A stretch of 64,000 bases of DNA. It comes from Thioclava sp. GXIMD4216 (GTDB lineage Bacteria > Pseudomonadota > Alphaproteobacteria > Rhodobacterales > Rhodobacteraceae). Position numbers and translations under genes: made by a program. Shown piece after piece: positions 51,967 to 59,641 of this stretch. Below the pieces are notes generated by a model that did no database searches, was not told where the DNA came from, and worked only from the letters and a program-made list of their open reading frames with translations. Position 1 is the stretch's first letter. Each line of letters opens with the position of its first letter. The stretch spans positions 723,501 through 787,500 of the forward strand of contig NZ_CP149926.1 in the NCBI RefSeq assembly GCF_037949285.1, written 5' to 3'.

Positions 51967-53613
51967 ATGACCGAAATCACCCGCGAATCGATGGATTATG
52001 ACGTTGTCATCGTCGGCGCTGGCCCCTCTGGCCTGTCGGCTGCCATCCGTCTGAAGCAGATCGACCCCGATCTTGAAGTGGTCGTTTTGGAAAAAGGTTC
52101 GGAAGTGGGGGCGCATATCCTGTCGGGTGCGGTGCTGGACCCTGTAGGGCTGAACAAGCTGATCCCCGACTGGAAGGAAAAGGGCGCGCCGCTGAATACG
52201 CCGGTGACGGAAGATAACTTCCTGTTGCTGACCGAGACCAAGGCCACCAAGATCCCGCATTGGCCGATGCCCAAGCTGATGTCGAATGACGGCAATTATA
52301 TCGTGTCGATGGGCAATGTCTGCCGCTGGCTGGCCGAGCAGGCCGAGGAGCTGGGCGTCGAGATTTTCCCCGGTATGGCGGCGTCCGAGCTGGTGATGGA
52401 GGGCGACCGCGTGGCGGGGGTCGTTGCGGGCGAATTTGGCCGCGAGGCCGATGGCACGCCGGGGCCTGCCTATGAACCGGGCATGGAGCTGCGCGGCAAA
52501 TATGTCTTCCTCAGCGAGGGCGTGCGCGGGTCTTTGGCCAAGATCGTGATCGACCGTTACAACCTGTCCGAAGGCCATTGCCCGCAGAAATTCGGCCTTG
52601 GCATGAAAGAGATCTGGGAGATCGACCCCGCCAAGCACGCGCAAGGCACCGTGACCCATACGATGGGCTGGCCGCTGGGCAATAATGCGGGCGGCGGGTC
52701 CTTCATCTACCACCTCGAGAACAATCAGGTCTATGTGGGCTTCGTGGTCCATCTGAACTACGAGAACCCCTATGTCTTCCCCTATATGGAATTCCAGCGC
52801 TTCAAGCATCATCCCGAGGTGGCCAAGCTTCTGGAAGGCGGCAAGCGCGTGGCTTACGGCGCGCGGGCGATCTCCGAAGGTGGCTACCAGTCGCTGCCCA
52901 AGATGAGCTTCCCGGGCGGTGTTCTGCTGGGCTGTTCGGCGGGCATGGTCAATGTGCCGCGCATCAAGGGCAACCATAATGCGATGCTCTCGGGCATCGC
53001 TGCGGCAGAGGCTGCGGCCGAGGCGATCAAGGCGGGCCGTTCGGGCGATGAACTGACCGCCTACGAGGCCGAGGTCCGCGATGGCGCGATTGGCCGCGAC
53101 CTGAAAAAGGTGCGCAATGTCAAACCGATGTGGGCGAAATGGGGGATGTATGCCTCGACCGTGCTGGGCGGGTTCGATATGTGGACGAACGAGCTCTTCG
53201 GCTTCTCGGTCTTCGGCACGCTGAAACATGGCAAGACCGATGCGCAGGCCACCGGCGAGGCCAAGGATTTCCAGCCCATCGACTACCCGAAACCCGATGG
53301 CAAGCTGTCCTTCGACCGGCTGACCAATGTGAGCTTTTCCTTCACCAACCACGAGGAAAGCCAGCCCTGCCACCTGAAGCTGCGCGATCCTTCGGTGCCG
53401 ATCTCGGTCAACCTGCCGAAATATGCGGAACCCGCGCAGCGTTACTGCCCCGCAGGCGTCTATGAGGTGCTGGAAGGCGAGGAGGGCCCGCGCTTCCAGA
53501 TCAACTTCCAGAACTGCGTCCATTGCAAGACCTGCGATATCAAGGACCCGTCCCAGAATATCGACTGGACCACGCCTCAGGGCGGCGACGGCCCGAACTA
53601 TCCCAATATGTAA
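51967..53613 (+). CDS. Electron transfer flavoprotein-ubiquinone oxidoreductase
   Basis: Membrane-associated enzyme passing electrons from ETF (fatty and amino acid oxidation) to ubiquinone. The 548-residue protein has the FAD-binding DVVIVGAGPSGLSAAIRL, KGSEVGAHILSGAV, the ubiquinone-binding GWPLGNNAGGGSFIYHLEN region, and a C-terminal 4Fe-4S domain with Cys in RYCPAGVYEV and NFQNCVHCKTCDIKDP. Length and order match the mitochondrial-type ETF-QO of alphaproteobacteria. It may serve the acyl-CoA dehydrogenase at 44044. ATG 51967 is the first Met; AGGGAGC is nearby. Confidence 0.96.
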   Translation: MTEITRESMDYDVVIVGAGPSGLSAAIRLKQIDPDLEVVVLEKGSEVGAHILSGAVLDPVGLNKLIPDWKEKGAPLNTPVTEDNFLLLTETKATKIPHWPMPKLMSNDGNYIVSMGNVCRWLAEQAEELGVEIFPGMAASELVMEGDRVAGVVAGEFGREADGTPGPAYEPGMELRGKYVFLSEGVRGSLAKIVIDRYNLSEGHCPQKFGLGMKEIWEIDPAKHAQGTVTHTMGWPLGNNAGGGSFIYHLENNQVYVGFVVHLNYENPYVFPYMEFQRFKHHPEVAKLLEGGKRVAYGARAISEGGYQSLPKMSFPGGVLLGCSAGMVNVPRIKGNHNAMLSGIAAAEAAAEAIKAGRSGDELTAYEAEVRDGAIGRDLKKVRNVKPMWAKWGMYASTVLGGFDMWTNELFGFSVFGTLKHGKTDAQATGEAKDFQPIDYPKPDGKLSFDRLTNVSFSFTNHEESQPCHLKLRDPSVPISVNLPKYAEPAQRYCPAGVYEVLEGEEGPRFQINFQNCVHCKTCDIKDPSQNIDWTTPQGGDGPNYPNM

Positions 53614-53616
53614 GCG

Positions 53617-53642
53617 AAAAGGGGCCGGTCGGCCCCTTTTTT
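53617..53642 (+). terminator. Intrinsic terminator after the ETF-QO gene
   Basis: AAAAGGGGCC (53617-53626) and GGCCCCTTTT (53631-53640) enclose GGTC and run into TTTTTT, starting three bases after the stop codon. Confidence 0.92.
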
Positions 53643-53706
53643 GTCAGGATTAATCTCGCATTCATGCCGTTGCCCCAAGGTAAGGGGGTCTCTTGTGGAG
53701 GTGTGC

Positions 53707-54264
53707 ATGGCTGTCCTGACCCAACGCCAGTTCCGTCTGAACCATCTTGTGCTGCGTCTTCTGGCGGGCCAGCCTTTGCCGGAAAAGCGTCGGGGGCAAT
53801 GGCCACGGCAGGCCTCAACGGATGTGCTGACCCTCCGGCTGGGCGTGGAAGAGGCCATGACGGCGCTTGGGGGGCGGGCGTCGATGGCGCGGCTTGTCGG
53901 CGGGCTGACCGGTGTGGACGAGGTGATGATTTCCAGCTTTCTGATCCCGCGCGACAAGGCACGTTACAAGGCAGGCATTATGGCCCGCCTTGTGACAGAG
54001 GCAGAGGATCCGGCTGTTGCCCGGGCCGTACAGAAAAACCAGTTGCGCATTCTGACGGCCGATGAGGTGCCCGAACTGAATATCCAGCCCACGATCCGCT
54101 ACCGGTTTCTGGCGCAGGGCCGGATGATTGGAAGCGGTCTTTTCACGCCGGAGGGGTTTGACCAGTCTCTGTTCGCGGCATGGGGGGAGCGGCGCTGGCA
54201 GCGGGTGATCGGTAAGGCCTATGTCTATTACGATCTTCCGGCATCGTCCTGCGGGCTGCCCTGA
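53707..54264 (+). CDS. Hypothetical protein, 185 aa
   Basis: Function not recognised. ATG 53707 follows GGAGG by 6 bases. The product is soluble with an alpha/beta pattern: an N-terminal Arg-rich region (QRQFRLNHLVLRLLAGQPLPEKRRGQWPRQ), LRLGVEEAMTALGGRASMARLVGGL, SFLIPRDKARYKAG, and a C-terminal beta-rich segment (YRFLAQGRMIGSGLFTPEGFD, YVYYDLPASS). No catalytic or membrane motif is seen. Codon use is like its neighbours, supporting a real gene. Its last 37 bases overlap the convergent thioesterase gene. Confidence 0.65.
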   Translation: MAVLTQRQFRLNHLVLRLLAGQPLPEKRRGQWPRQASTDVLTLRLGVEEAMTALGGRASMARLVGGLTGVDEVMISSFLIPRDKARYKAGIMARLVTEAEDPAVARAVQKNQLRILTADEVPELNIQPTIRYRFLAQGRMIGSGLFTPEGFDQSLFAAWGERRWQRVIGKAYVYYDLPASSCGLP

Positions 54265-54740
54265 ATGAAACATGTGCAGGAGCCTTGGCCGTAAAGCTTG
54301 CCGTCCTGCGTGCCACGGATCTCGCCCACCGCGACGCCGGTTGACCGCCCGATATGGGTCAGTTCGCCGGTGATGGTCAGCTCTGCTCCGGGCGGGATCG
54401 CGCGGATCAGATTGATCTTGTATTCGATGGTGGATTGGAACTGGCCTTTCCTGAGGCCCGAGATCACCGCCATAGACATGCAGCTATCCAGCACCATTCC
54501 GTACCAGCCGCCTTGGGTCGATCCGAAGGCATTGGTCTGGGCATGTTCGGGAAAGGCGCGGAAGGTCACCTTGCCGTATTCAGCGGCAATCACGCGGAAA
54601 TTCATGAGCTTGGCAACCGTCGGATGTGGCGCGCTGCCGTCAATGATCCGTTGCATATAGTCGAGACCGCTGATCGAGGTCACCTCGTCGCGCGAGAGAA
54701 AATCTTTGGCGCTTTCGGCAAAGAGGGCGGTGTCTGTCAT
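54228..54740 (-). CDS. PaaI family thioesterase (hotdog fold)
   Basis: Predicted acyl-CoA thioesterase. The 170-residue protein has the hotdog pattern AFPEHAQTNAFGSTQGGWYGMVLDSCMSMAVISGL (the long helix), followed by strands FQSTIEYKINLIRAIPPGAELTITGELTHIGRSTGVAVGEIRG. The Asp in LDS is the likely catalytic acid. ATG 54740 is used; the frame extends to 54755. It overlaps the convergent 185-residue gene by 37 bases and precedes a terminator of metF. Substrate is unknown. Confidence 0.88.
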   Translation of the reverse strand: MTDTALFAESAKDFLSRDEVTSISGLDYMQRIIDGSAPHPTVAKLMNFRVIAAEYGKVTFRAFPEHAQTNAFGSTQGGWYGMVLDSCMSMAVISGLRKGQFQSTIEYKINLIRAIPPGAELTITGELTHIGRSTGVAVGEIRGTQDGKLYGQGSCTCFIQGSPQDDAGRS

Positions 54741-54758
54741 CCGTGGCTCCTGCATGGA

Positions 54759-54780
54759 AAAGGGGCCGCGCGGCCCCCGT
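54759..54780 (-). terminator. Intrinsic terminator after metF
   Basis: GGGGCC/GGCCCC stem (54763-54768 with 54773-54778) and GCGC loop, followed on the minus strand by TTTTCC, 29 bases after the metF stop. Confidence 0.8.
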
Positions 54781-54808
54781 TTCGTCTATAGTGTCAGGCG
54801 CTGCCGTC

Positions 54809-55675
54809 TCAGGCAACCGCGCCCAGATCAAGCCCTTGTGCAAGGCCCAGATTCTGGCAGACGCGGCCCGTCAGCACGGGGCGGTTGACGGTGTAGAAAT
54901 GCAGGTCTTCCACGCCGCCCGCGATCAGCTCTTCACATAGCTTGGTGCAAAGTTCGATCGAGAGGTCTTCCTCGCGGTCTTCGGCAATGGCTTTCTCGAA
55001 GGCCGGTCCCAGATGCTCGGGGATATTGGCGCCGCAATTTGCCGCAAAACGCTGCACGCCCTTCCACGACTGGATCGGCAGGATGCCCGGAATGATCTTG
55101 GCCTTCACGCCCTCTTTCTCGCAGCGGTCGCGGAAGCGGAAGAAGGTCTCTGCCTCGAAGAAGAACTGGGTCAGCGCCGAGGTGGCTCCGGCTTCGCATT
55201 TGCGTTTGAGCCAGCGGACATCGGCCAGATCGTCGGCGGCATCGGGATGCGGCTCGGGATAGGCGCCACAGCGGATGGTGAAGCGCCCGTCGGCGGCCAG
55301 CGCCTCGATCAGCTCGACCGAAGAGGCGAAGCCCTCGGGATGGGGCGTGAAGCGGTCCTGCCCCTTTGGCGCATCGCCGCGCAGTGCGACAAGCTGGTTG
55401 ACCCCTGCCTCGGCATAGGCGTTGACGATTTCCATCGTCTCGGCGCGGGTCGCATTGACGCAGGTCAGGTGAGCGGCCACATCCAGCCCGTAATTCTTGC
55501 CGATCGTGGTCACCGCCTCATGGGTCAGCTTGCGGGTCGTGCCACCTGCGCCATAGGTCACCGAGACGAAATTCGGTTGCATCGGGGCCAGAGTCTTTAC
55601 CGTTTCCCACAGGCGGAACGATGCTTCCAGCGTTTGCGGGGGAAAGAATTCAAAACTCAAACGGGGCGTGGTCAT
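54809..55675 (-). CDS. metF: 5,10-methylenetetrahydrofolate reductase
   Basis: Reduces methylene-THF to methyl-THF for methionine synthesis. The 288-residue protein has LSFEFFPPQTLEASFRLWETV, FVSVTYGAGGTTR, LTCVNATRAETMEIVNAYAEAGVNQLVALRGD and ALTQFFFEAETFFRFRDRC, all typical of the bacterial FAD enzyme. ATG 55675 is chosen as MTTPRLSFEF; the frame open to 55753 crosses the operator region. It is divergent from metR across 90 bp with an operator palindrome between, the classic arrangement of MetR control. Confidence 0.96.
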   Translation of the reverse strand: MTTPRLSFEFFPPQTLEASFRLWETVKTLAPMQPNFVSVTYGAGGTTRKLTHEAVTTIGKNYGLDVAAHLTCVNATRAETMEIVNAYAEAGVNQLVALRGDAPKGQDRFTPHPEGFASSVELIEALAADGRFTIRCGAYPEPHPDAADDLADVRWLKRKCEAGATSALTQFFFEAETFFRFRDRCEKEGVKAKIIPGILPIQSWKGVQRFAANCGANIPEHLGPAFEKAIAEDREEDLSIELCTKLCEELIAGGVEDLHFYTVNRPVLTGRVCQNLGLAQGLDLGAVA

Positions 55676-55715
55676 GGCGCTATCCTTACTGATTGAAGAT
55701 CTTGTGCCAGATTCC

Positions 55716-55740
55716 GTAATGTGAGACAAACTCATATTAC
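55716..55740. promoter_or_regulatory. Operator palindrome between metF and metR
   Basis: A 25-bp near-perfect palindrome has arms GTAATGTGAG (55716-55725) and CTCATATTAC (55731-55740) around ACAAA, with nine of ten bases pairing. It contains the LysR-type TGAG-N5-CTCA core. A further inverted pair ACTCA-N9-TGAGT lies at 55739-55757. This is the likely MetR binding region. Confidence 0.8.
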
Positions 55741-55765
55741 TCAACAACAACATGAGTCAGATTTG

Positions 55766-56716
55766 ATGTATCTCGAGCTGCGTCACCTGCGAACCATCAA
55801 AGCGATTGAAGACACGGGCGGGCTGGCGCGGGCTGCGGAGGCGCTCAATATTACACAAAGCGCGCTGTCGCATCAGATCAAGGGGCTGGAGGAACAGGTC
55901 GGGACCGAACTGTTTGTGCGCCGCTCGCGGCCTATGCGGCTTTCGGCGGCGGGGCAACGGCTGCTGCGTCTGGCCCAGCGGGTCCTGCCCGAGGTGCGCG
56001 CGGTCGAGGACGAGTTTCTGGCCCTGCGGCAGGGGCGGGCGGGGCGGTTGCATATCGCGATCGAGTGTCACGCCTGCTATGACTGGCTTTTTCCGGTGCT
56101 CGAGCAGTTCCGCAGGGCGTGGCCGGATGTCGATATCGATATCCGCCCCGGTCTGGCATTCCGTGCCCTGCCGGCCCTGCAGAACGAAGAGGTTGATCTG
56201 GTGATCTCGTCCGATCCGGAAAAGCTTGACGGTGTCGTGTTCAACCCGCTGTTCGACTATTCCCCGACATTCATTGCAGCGGCCAATAGCCCGCTGACGC
56301 AGAAGGCATATGTCGAGGCCGAGGACTTTCTGGACCAGACATTGATCACCTATCCGGTGGACCGGGCGCGCTCGGATATTTTTTCGGGCTTGCTGACGCC
56401 GGCACGGATCGAGCCTAAAACCCACCGTCAGGTCGAGTTGACCGCTGTGATCCTGATGCTGGTAGCCGCCGGGCGCGGGGTGGCCGTCCTGCCTGACTGG
56501 GTGCTGCGCGAAGTGCGCTATCGCCCTGATTACATAACGAAACCTGTGACAGAGCACGGGTTGCAAAAGCGCCTATATGCCGCCACCCGCACGGAGGATG
56601 CCGTGCAGCCCTATATGGCCTATTTCCTGCGGCTGGCGCGGACCGAGCCTGTCAAATTGCAGCGCGGCGCGGCGGCCATGACGACAGGCGCTGTCTCCGG
56701 AGGTGTGGCGCTCTGA
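55766..56716 (+). CDS. metR: LysR-family regulator MetR
   Basis: Homocysteine-responsive activator of methionine genes. The 316-residue protein has an N-terminal winged helix-turn-helix (LELRHLRTIKAIEDTGGLARAAEALNITQSALSHQIKGLEEQVG) and the LysR co-inducer domain (from about 90, GRLHIAIECHACYDWLFPVLEQFR, the ECHACYDWL form being typical of MetR). ATG 55766 is used; the longer frame from 55721 starts inside the operator. Being divergent from metF with a shared palindrome strongly supports the assignment. Confidence 0.93.
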   Translation: MYLELRHLRTIKAIEDTGGLARAAEALNITQSALSHQIKGLEEQVGTELFVRRSRPMRLSAAGQRLLRLAQRVLPEVRAVEDEFLALRQGRAGRLHIAIECHACYDWLFPVLEQFRRAWPDVDIDIRPGLAFRALPALQNEEVDLVISSDPEKLDGVVFNPLFDYSPTFIAAANSPLTQKAYVEAEDFLDQTLITYPVDRARSDIFSGLLTPARIEPKTHRQVELTAVILMLVAAGRGVAVLPDWVLREVRYRPDYITKPVTEHGLQKRLYAATRTEDAVQPYMAYFLRLARTEPVKLQRGAAAMTTGAVSGGVAL

Positions 56717-56841
56717 CGCGCGCGGGTCGGCATCGGGGAGAAGGGCTTTCGCATCACGCTGTGCCGGAAGCGTATATAACGCTTGGAATCGCGTGCCCGA
56801 CGGTATAAGCGAACGCCTCGAACCCCCCAAGGAGATCTCCC

Positions 56842-57633
56842 ATGCAAGGCAGCGCAAATCTTAACCTCATGATCAAAGCCGCCCGTAAGGCAGGCCGGTC
56901 GCTGGTGAAGGACTTCCGCGAAGTCGAAAACCTGCAGGTCTCCGCCAAAGGGCCGGGGGATTTCGTGTCGCGTGCCGACCGCGAGGCCGAGAAGCTGATC
57001 AAGGAAGAGCTGTTGAACGCACGCCCGACCTATGGTTGGCTGGGCGAGGAAACCGGTGAGGAAGAGGGCAAGGACCCGACCCGCCGCTGGATCGTCGACC
57101 CGCTGGATGGCACGACCAATTTCCTGCACGGTATGCCGCATTGGGCCGTGTCGATCGCGCTGGAACATAAGGGCGAGGTTGTAGCCGGTGTGATCTTCGA
57201 TGCCGCCAAAGACGAGATGTTCTTCGCCGAAAAGGGCTTTGGCGCCTTCATGAACGAAACCCGCCTGCGCGTTTCGGGCCGTCGTTCGATGACCGAGGCC
57301 GTGTTTGCAACCGGCGTGCCGTTCGGGGCCAAGAATACCCTTCCGGCGACCCTGCGCGATCTGGCGCGTCTTATGCCCGCCTGTGCCGGTGTGCGCCGCT
57401 GGGGGGCGGCCTCGCTGGATCTGGCCTATGTGGCGGCGGGCCGCTACGAAGGCTATTGGGAGCGCGAGCTGCAGCCGTGGGATATGGCCGCAGGTCTGGT
57501 CATCGTGAAGGAAGCCGGTGGCTTCGTCTCGGCCGTGCGTGAGGACCGCGAGATCTTCGAAAGCGGCTCGGTTGTGGCGACCAATGCCGAGATGTTCGAG
57601 CCTTTGACGAAAATTTTGCGCAAGCCGGAGTAA
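56842..57633 (+). CDS. suhB: Inositol monophosphatase family protein SuhB
   Basis: Magnesium-dependent phosphatase of inositol-1-phosphate type; SuhB also binds RNA polymerase in enterobacteria. The 263-residue protein shows GDFVSRADREAEKLI, WLGEETGEEEG, the metal-binding WIVDPLDGTTNFLHG and WDMAAGLVIVKEAGG. AAGGAG precedes ATG 56842. The 125-bp spacer after metR shows no clear structured RNA. It is in the same direction as metR but probably a separate unit. Confidence 0.93.
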   Translation: MQGSANLNLMIKAARKAGRSLVKDFREVENLQVSAKGPGDFVSRADREAEKLIKEELLNARPTYGWLGEETGEEEGKDPTRRWIVDPLDGTTNFLHGMPHWAVSIALEHKGEVVAGVIFDAAKDEMFFAEKGFGAFMNETRLRVSGRRSMTEAVFATGVPFGAKNTLPATLRDLARLMPACAGVRRWGAASLDLAYVAAGRYEGYWERELQPWDMAAGLVIVKEAGGFVSAVREDREIFESGSVVATNAEMFEPLTKILRKPE

Positions 57634-57698
57634 ATCCGTTCACTACTTGTTCACCTTGCTCTGCGATGTTCTGAACAACGCAGAAAGCGAGGTGCATC

Positions 57699-58337
57699 AT
57701 GCAGCAGGAACAGGACTGGATTCTGGCGGGGCTGACCGCCCGGCGTGTTGTCGTGGACCATCAGGTGGTCGCCGTGGCGATGGGCCTGATAGAGATCGGG
57801 CGCGCTGCGCGTGACATTGCAACTTGCGAGGCGGCAGAGGCTATGCTGCATCACCGCGTGGCACGTATCCGTGACGGGATCGCGCGGGTCGAAGACCGGA
57901 TTGCCCAGTTGAATATGGTCGATGCGTCGTTGGAAGCCGCTTCTGCGGCGCTCTGGGCGGAATTGCAAAGCTATCAGGACAGCCTGCCGCTGGAACTCGC
58001 GTTCCGTGCGGATCAGCGCGACCGTGCTATCGACCGTCTCGAGAGCGCGCGTCAGCGTCTTCAGAGGCTGATGGATCTGATCGACGAATGTCGCCCTGCC
58101 AGCAAGCAGGACCTGCGGCAGATGCTGCATGATCTGGTGGATGGTGCGATGTCGCGCCGCTCCGACGAGATTATCCGGCAAGCGCGTGAAGAGGCGCGGG
58201 CACGGCTTGCAGGGGCACCTCTGCCCGATCCGGCGCTTGAAGAATTTCACATGACCCAGCCGGAAGGCTGGTCGGCGTGGCAGGCAACGCGTCTTGTCCG
58301 CCCGGGTGGGGACACGCAAGGCTTTGCCGCTGCGTGA
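57699..58337 (+). CDS. Hypothetical coiled-coil protein, 212 aa
   Basis: Function not recognised. The protein is almost entirely helical and charged. Residues 45-130 form a long coiled coil (AMLHHRVARIRDGIARVEDRIAQLN, ADQRDRAIDRLESARQRLQRLMDLIDE) and 140-170 another (DDLVDGAMSRRSDEIIRQAREEARARL). One Cys pair candidate is far apart. It has no signal peptide or membrane segment. GAAAGCGAGG precedes ATG 57699. It stands alone between suhB and the exb genes and is followed by a long-stem hairpin. It may be a cytoskeletal or adaptor protein, but no support beyond the coiled coils exists. Confidence 0.7.
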   Translation: MQQEQDWILAGLTARRVVVDHQVVAVAMGLIEIGRAARDIATCEAAEAMLHHRVARIRDGIARVEDRIAQLNMVDASLEAASAALWAELQSYQDSLPLELAFRADQRDRAIDRLESARQRLQRLMDLIDECRPASKQDLRQMLHDLVDGAMSRRSDEIIRQAREEARARLAGAPLPDPALEEFHMTQPEGWSAWQATRLVRPGGDTQGFAAA

Positions 58338-58340
58338 CCA

Positions 58341-58383
58341 ATGGCCACTGTGGGCGTCGGGGCTGTCGCGCCGCAGTGGCCAT
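58341..58383 (+). terminator. Hairpin after the coiled-coil gene
   Basis: A perfect 10-bp stem ATGGCCACTG/CAGTGGCCAT with a 23-base GC-rich loop begins three bases after the stop. It is followed by AAGG, not a T-run, so it may be an RNA-stabilising or Rho-assisted end. The rest of the 222-bp spacer is AT-rich (TTAATTTTTTAATCTATAAAA at about 58435-58455). Confidence 0.5.
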
Positions 58384-58501
58384 AAGGCTTATCCAAAATC
58401 TTTCCCTGACCCGTGCCGGAGCTTTGCTTCGGCATTAATTTTTTAATCTATAAAATTCAGGCGCTTACTGAATCCGCTCGGCTTTTGCCGGTGGCTCTTC
58501 G

Positions 58502-58528
58502 TTGACAAGCTGGCTCAGTTTGTATTTC
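58502..58528 (+). promoter_or_regulatory. Candidate promoter of the exb-tonB operon
   Basis: A perfect -35 TTGACA (58502-58507) is followed after 15 bases by TATTTC (58523-58528). The spacing is short and the -10 weak, which often means an activator is needed. It lies 32 bases before ATG 58560. Confidence 0.4.
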
Positions 58529-58559
58529 TGATAGAAACACTCTGGTATTTGAGGACGTG

Positions 58560-59252
58560 ATGGAACCCGAATCAATTGCAGTCGATCCTGCAACCGGCTT
58601 GAGCCGTTTGACAGATTTTCTCCAGATGGGCGGCCCTGCGATTTGGGCGATCGCTCTTCTTTCGGTGCTGACCGTGGCCCTGATCTTGTGGAAGCTTTAC
58701 CGCTTTGCCTGTTTCGGTGCATGGTCGGGGGGCAGCCATTCGCGCCGCGCCTTGGTGCAATGGAAGGCCGGACAGCGCGCCGCCGCGATTGACAGCCTCA
58801 AGAAACGCCGCAGCCTGCGCGCCCGTCTGACCCGCGCAGCGATGCTGGCGGCGGATTCGAACCTGACCGATAGCGAGGCGCGCGAAGAAACCGGGCGAGT
58901 GGCACGGCTCTTGTTGTCCAAGGCGCGCGGTGGCTTGCGCGGTCTGGAACTGGCGGCCACGATCGGCCCGTTGATCGGTCTGCTGGGCACGGTGACCGGT
59001 ATGATTTCGGCCTTCCAGGCTTTGCAGGAGGCGGGCGCTCGTGCGGACCCGTCAACACTGGCCGGCGGGATCTGGGAGGCGCTGCTGACCACCGCAGCCG
59101 GTATGGCCGTTGCAATTCCGGCACAGGTGGCTTTGACATGGTTCGAAAGCATCGTGGACGGTCTTCGCGAGGATATGGAAGATACCGCAACGCAGGTCTT
59201 CGTTTCGCGTGACGCCAAACAAGATACGATCCGGGCGCTGGCGGCGGAGTAA
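58560..59252 (+). CDS. exbB: ExbB-type proton channel (MotA/TolQ/ExbB family)
   Basis: Inner-membrane pentamer of the TonB energising motor. The 230-residue protein has helix 1 (IWAIALLSVLTVALILWKLYRFACF), a cytoplasmic loop, then helix 2 in LELAATIGPLIGLLGTVTGMISAFQALQEAGA with the conserved GLLGTV, and helix 3 in LAGGIWEALLTTAAGMAVAIPAQVAL. The TIGPLIGLLGTVTGM signature is typical of ExbB. GAGGA precedes ATG 58560. First gene of exbB-exbD-exbD-tonB. No TonB-dependent receptor is adjacent. Confidence 0.92.
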   Translation: MEPESIAVDPATGLSRLTDFLQMGGPAIWAIALLSVLTVALILWKLYRFACFGAWSGGSHSRRALVQWKAGQRAAAIDSLKKRRSLRARLTRAAMLAADSNLTDSEAREETGRVARLLLSKARGGLRGLELAATIGPLIGLLGTVTGMISAFQALQEAGARADPSTLAGGIWEALLTTAAGMAVAIPAQVALTWFESIVDGLREDMEDTATQVFVSRDAKQDTIRALAAE

Positions 59253-59257
59253 ACGTC

Positions 59258-59638
59258 ATGTTCAACTTCGCTCCGGAGCGCGTGCGCCGACGCCCCGATC
59301 TGACGCCGATGATCGATGTCGTCTTTCTGCTTCTGGTCTTTTTCATGCTGGCATCGCGCTTTACGCAAGATGTCAGCCTGCCTCTGGCCGCAGCCAGCGG
59401 GGCCGCCTCCGAGTGGAAAGGGGCCCCGCGGCTGGTCGATATCGCGGAAGACGGCACGCTGATGCTGAACGGGACACCGCGCGACTTTGATGATCTTGTC
59501 ACCGAGCTGGACCGTCTGACCGAAGAGCGCAGCGATCCGGTGATCTTGAGGGCCAAAGAGGCCGAGCTGCAGGCTCTGGTGACGGTGATGGACCGTCTGA
59601 CCGCCGCCGGGTTCAGCCATCTGATTTTGGTGGAGTGA
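59258..59638 (+). CDS. exbD: ExbD, canonical (Asp in the membrane helix)
   Basis: Part of the ExbBD motor. The 126-residue protein has one membrane helix, LTPMIDVVFLLLVFFMLASR, with Asp 20, the residue that carries protons in ExbD/TolR/MotB. The periplasmic domain (about 45-126) shows LVDIAEDGTLMLNGTPRDFDDLVTELDRL and VILRAKEAELQALVTVMDRLTAAGF, the usual peptidoglycan/TonB-interacting fold. It starts five bases after exbB and is followed two bases later by a second ExbD. Confidence 0.93.
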   Translation: MFNFAPERVRRRPDLTPMIDVVFLLLVFFMLASRFTQDVSLPLAAASGAASEWKGAPRLVDIAEDGTLMLNGTPRDFDDLVTELDRLTEERSDPVILRAKEAELQALVTVMDRLTAAGFSHLILVE

Positions 59639-59641
59639 GCT

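Noticed and set aside
55676..55765. SAM riboswitch before metF
   Set aside because: The spacer is only 90 bases and is filled by LysR-type palindromes; no SAM-II-like or SAM-I-like core is seen.
56717..56841. suhB-type small RNA upstream of suhB
   Set aside because: I could not identify a conserved structure or terminator. The name match alone is not evidence.
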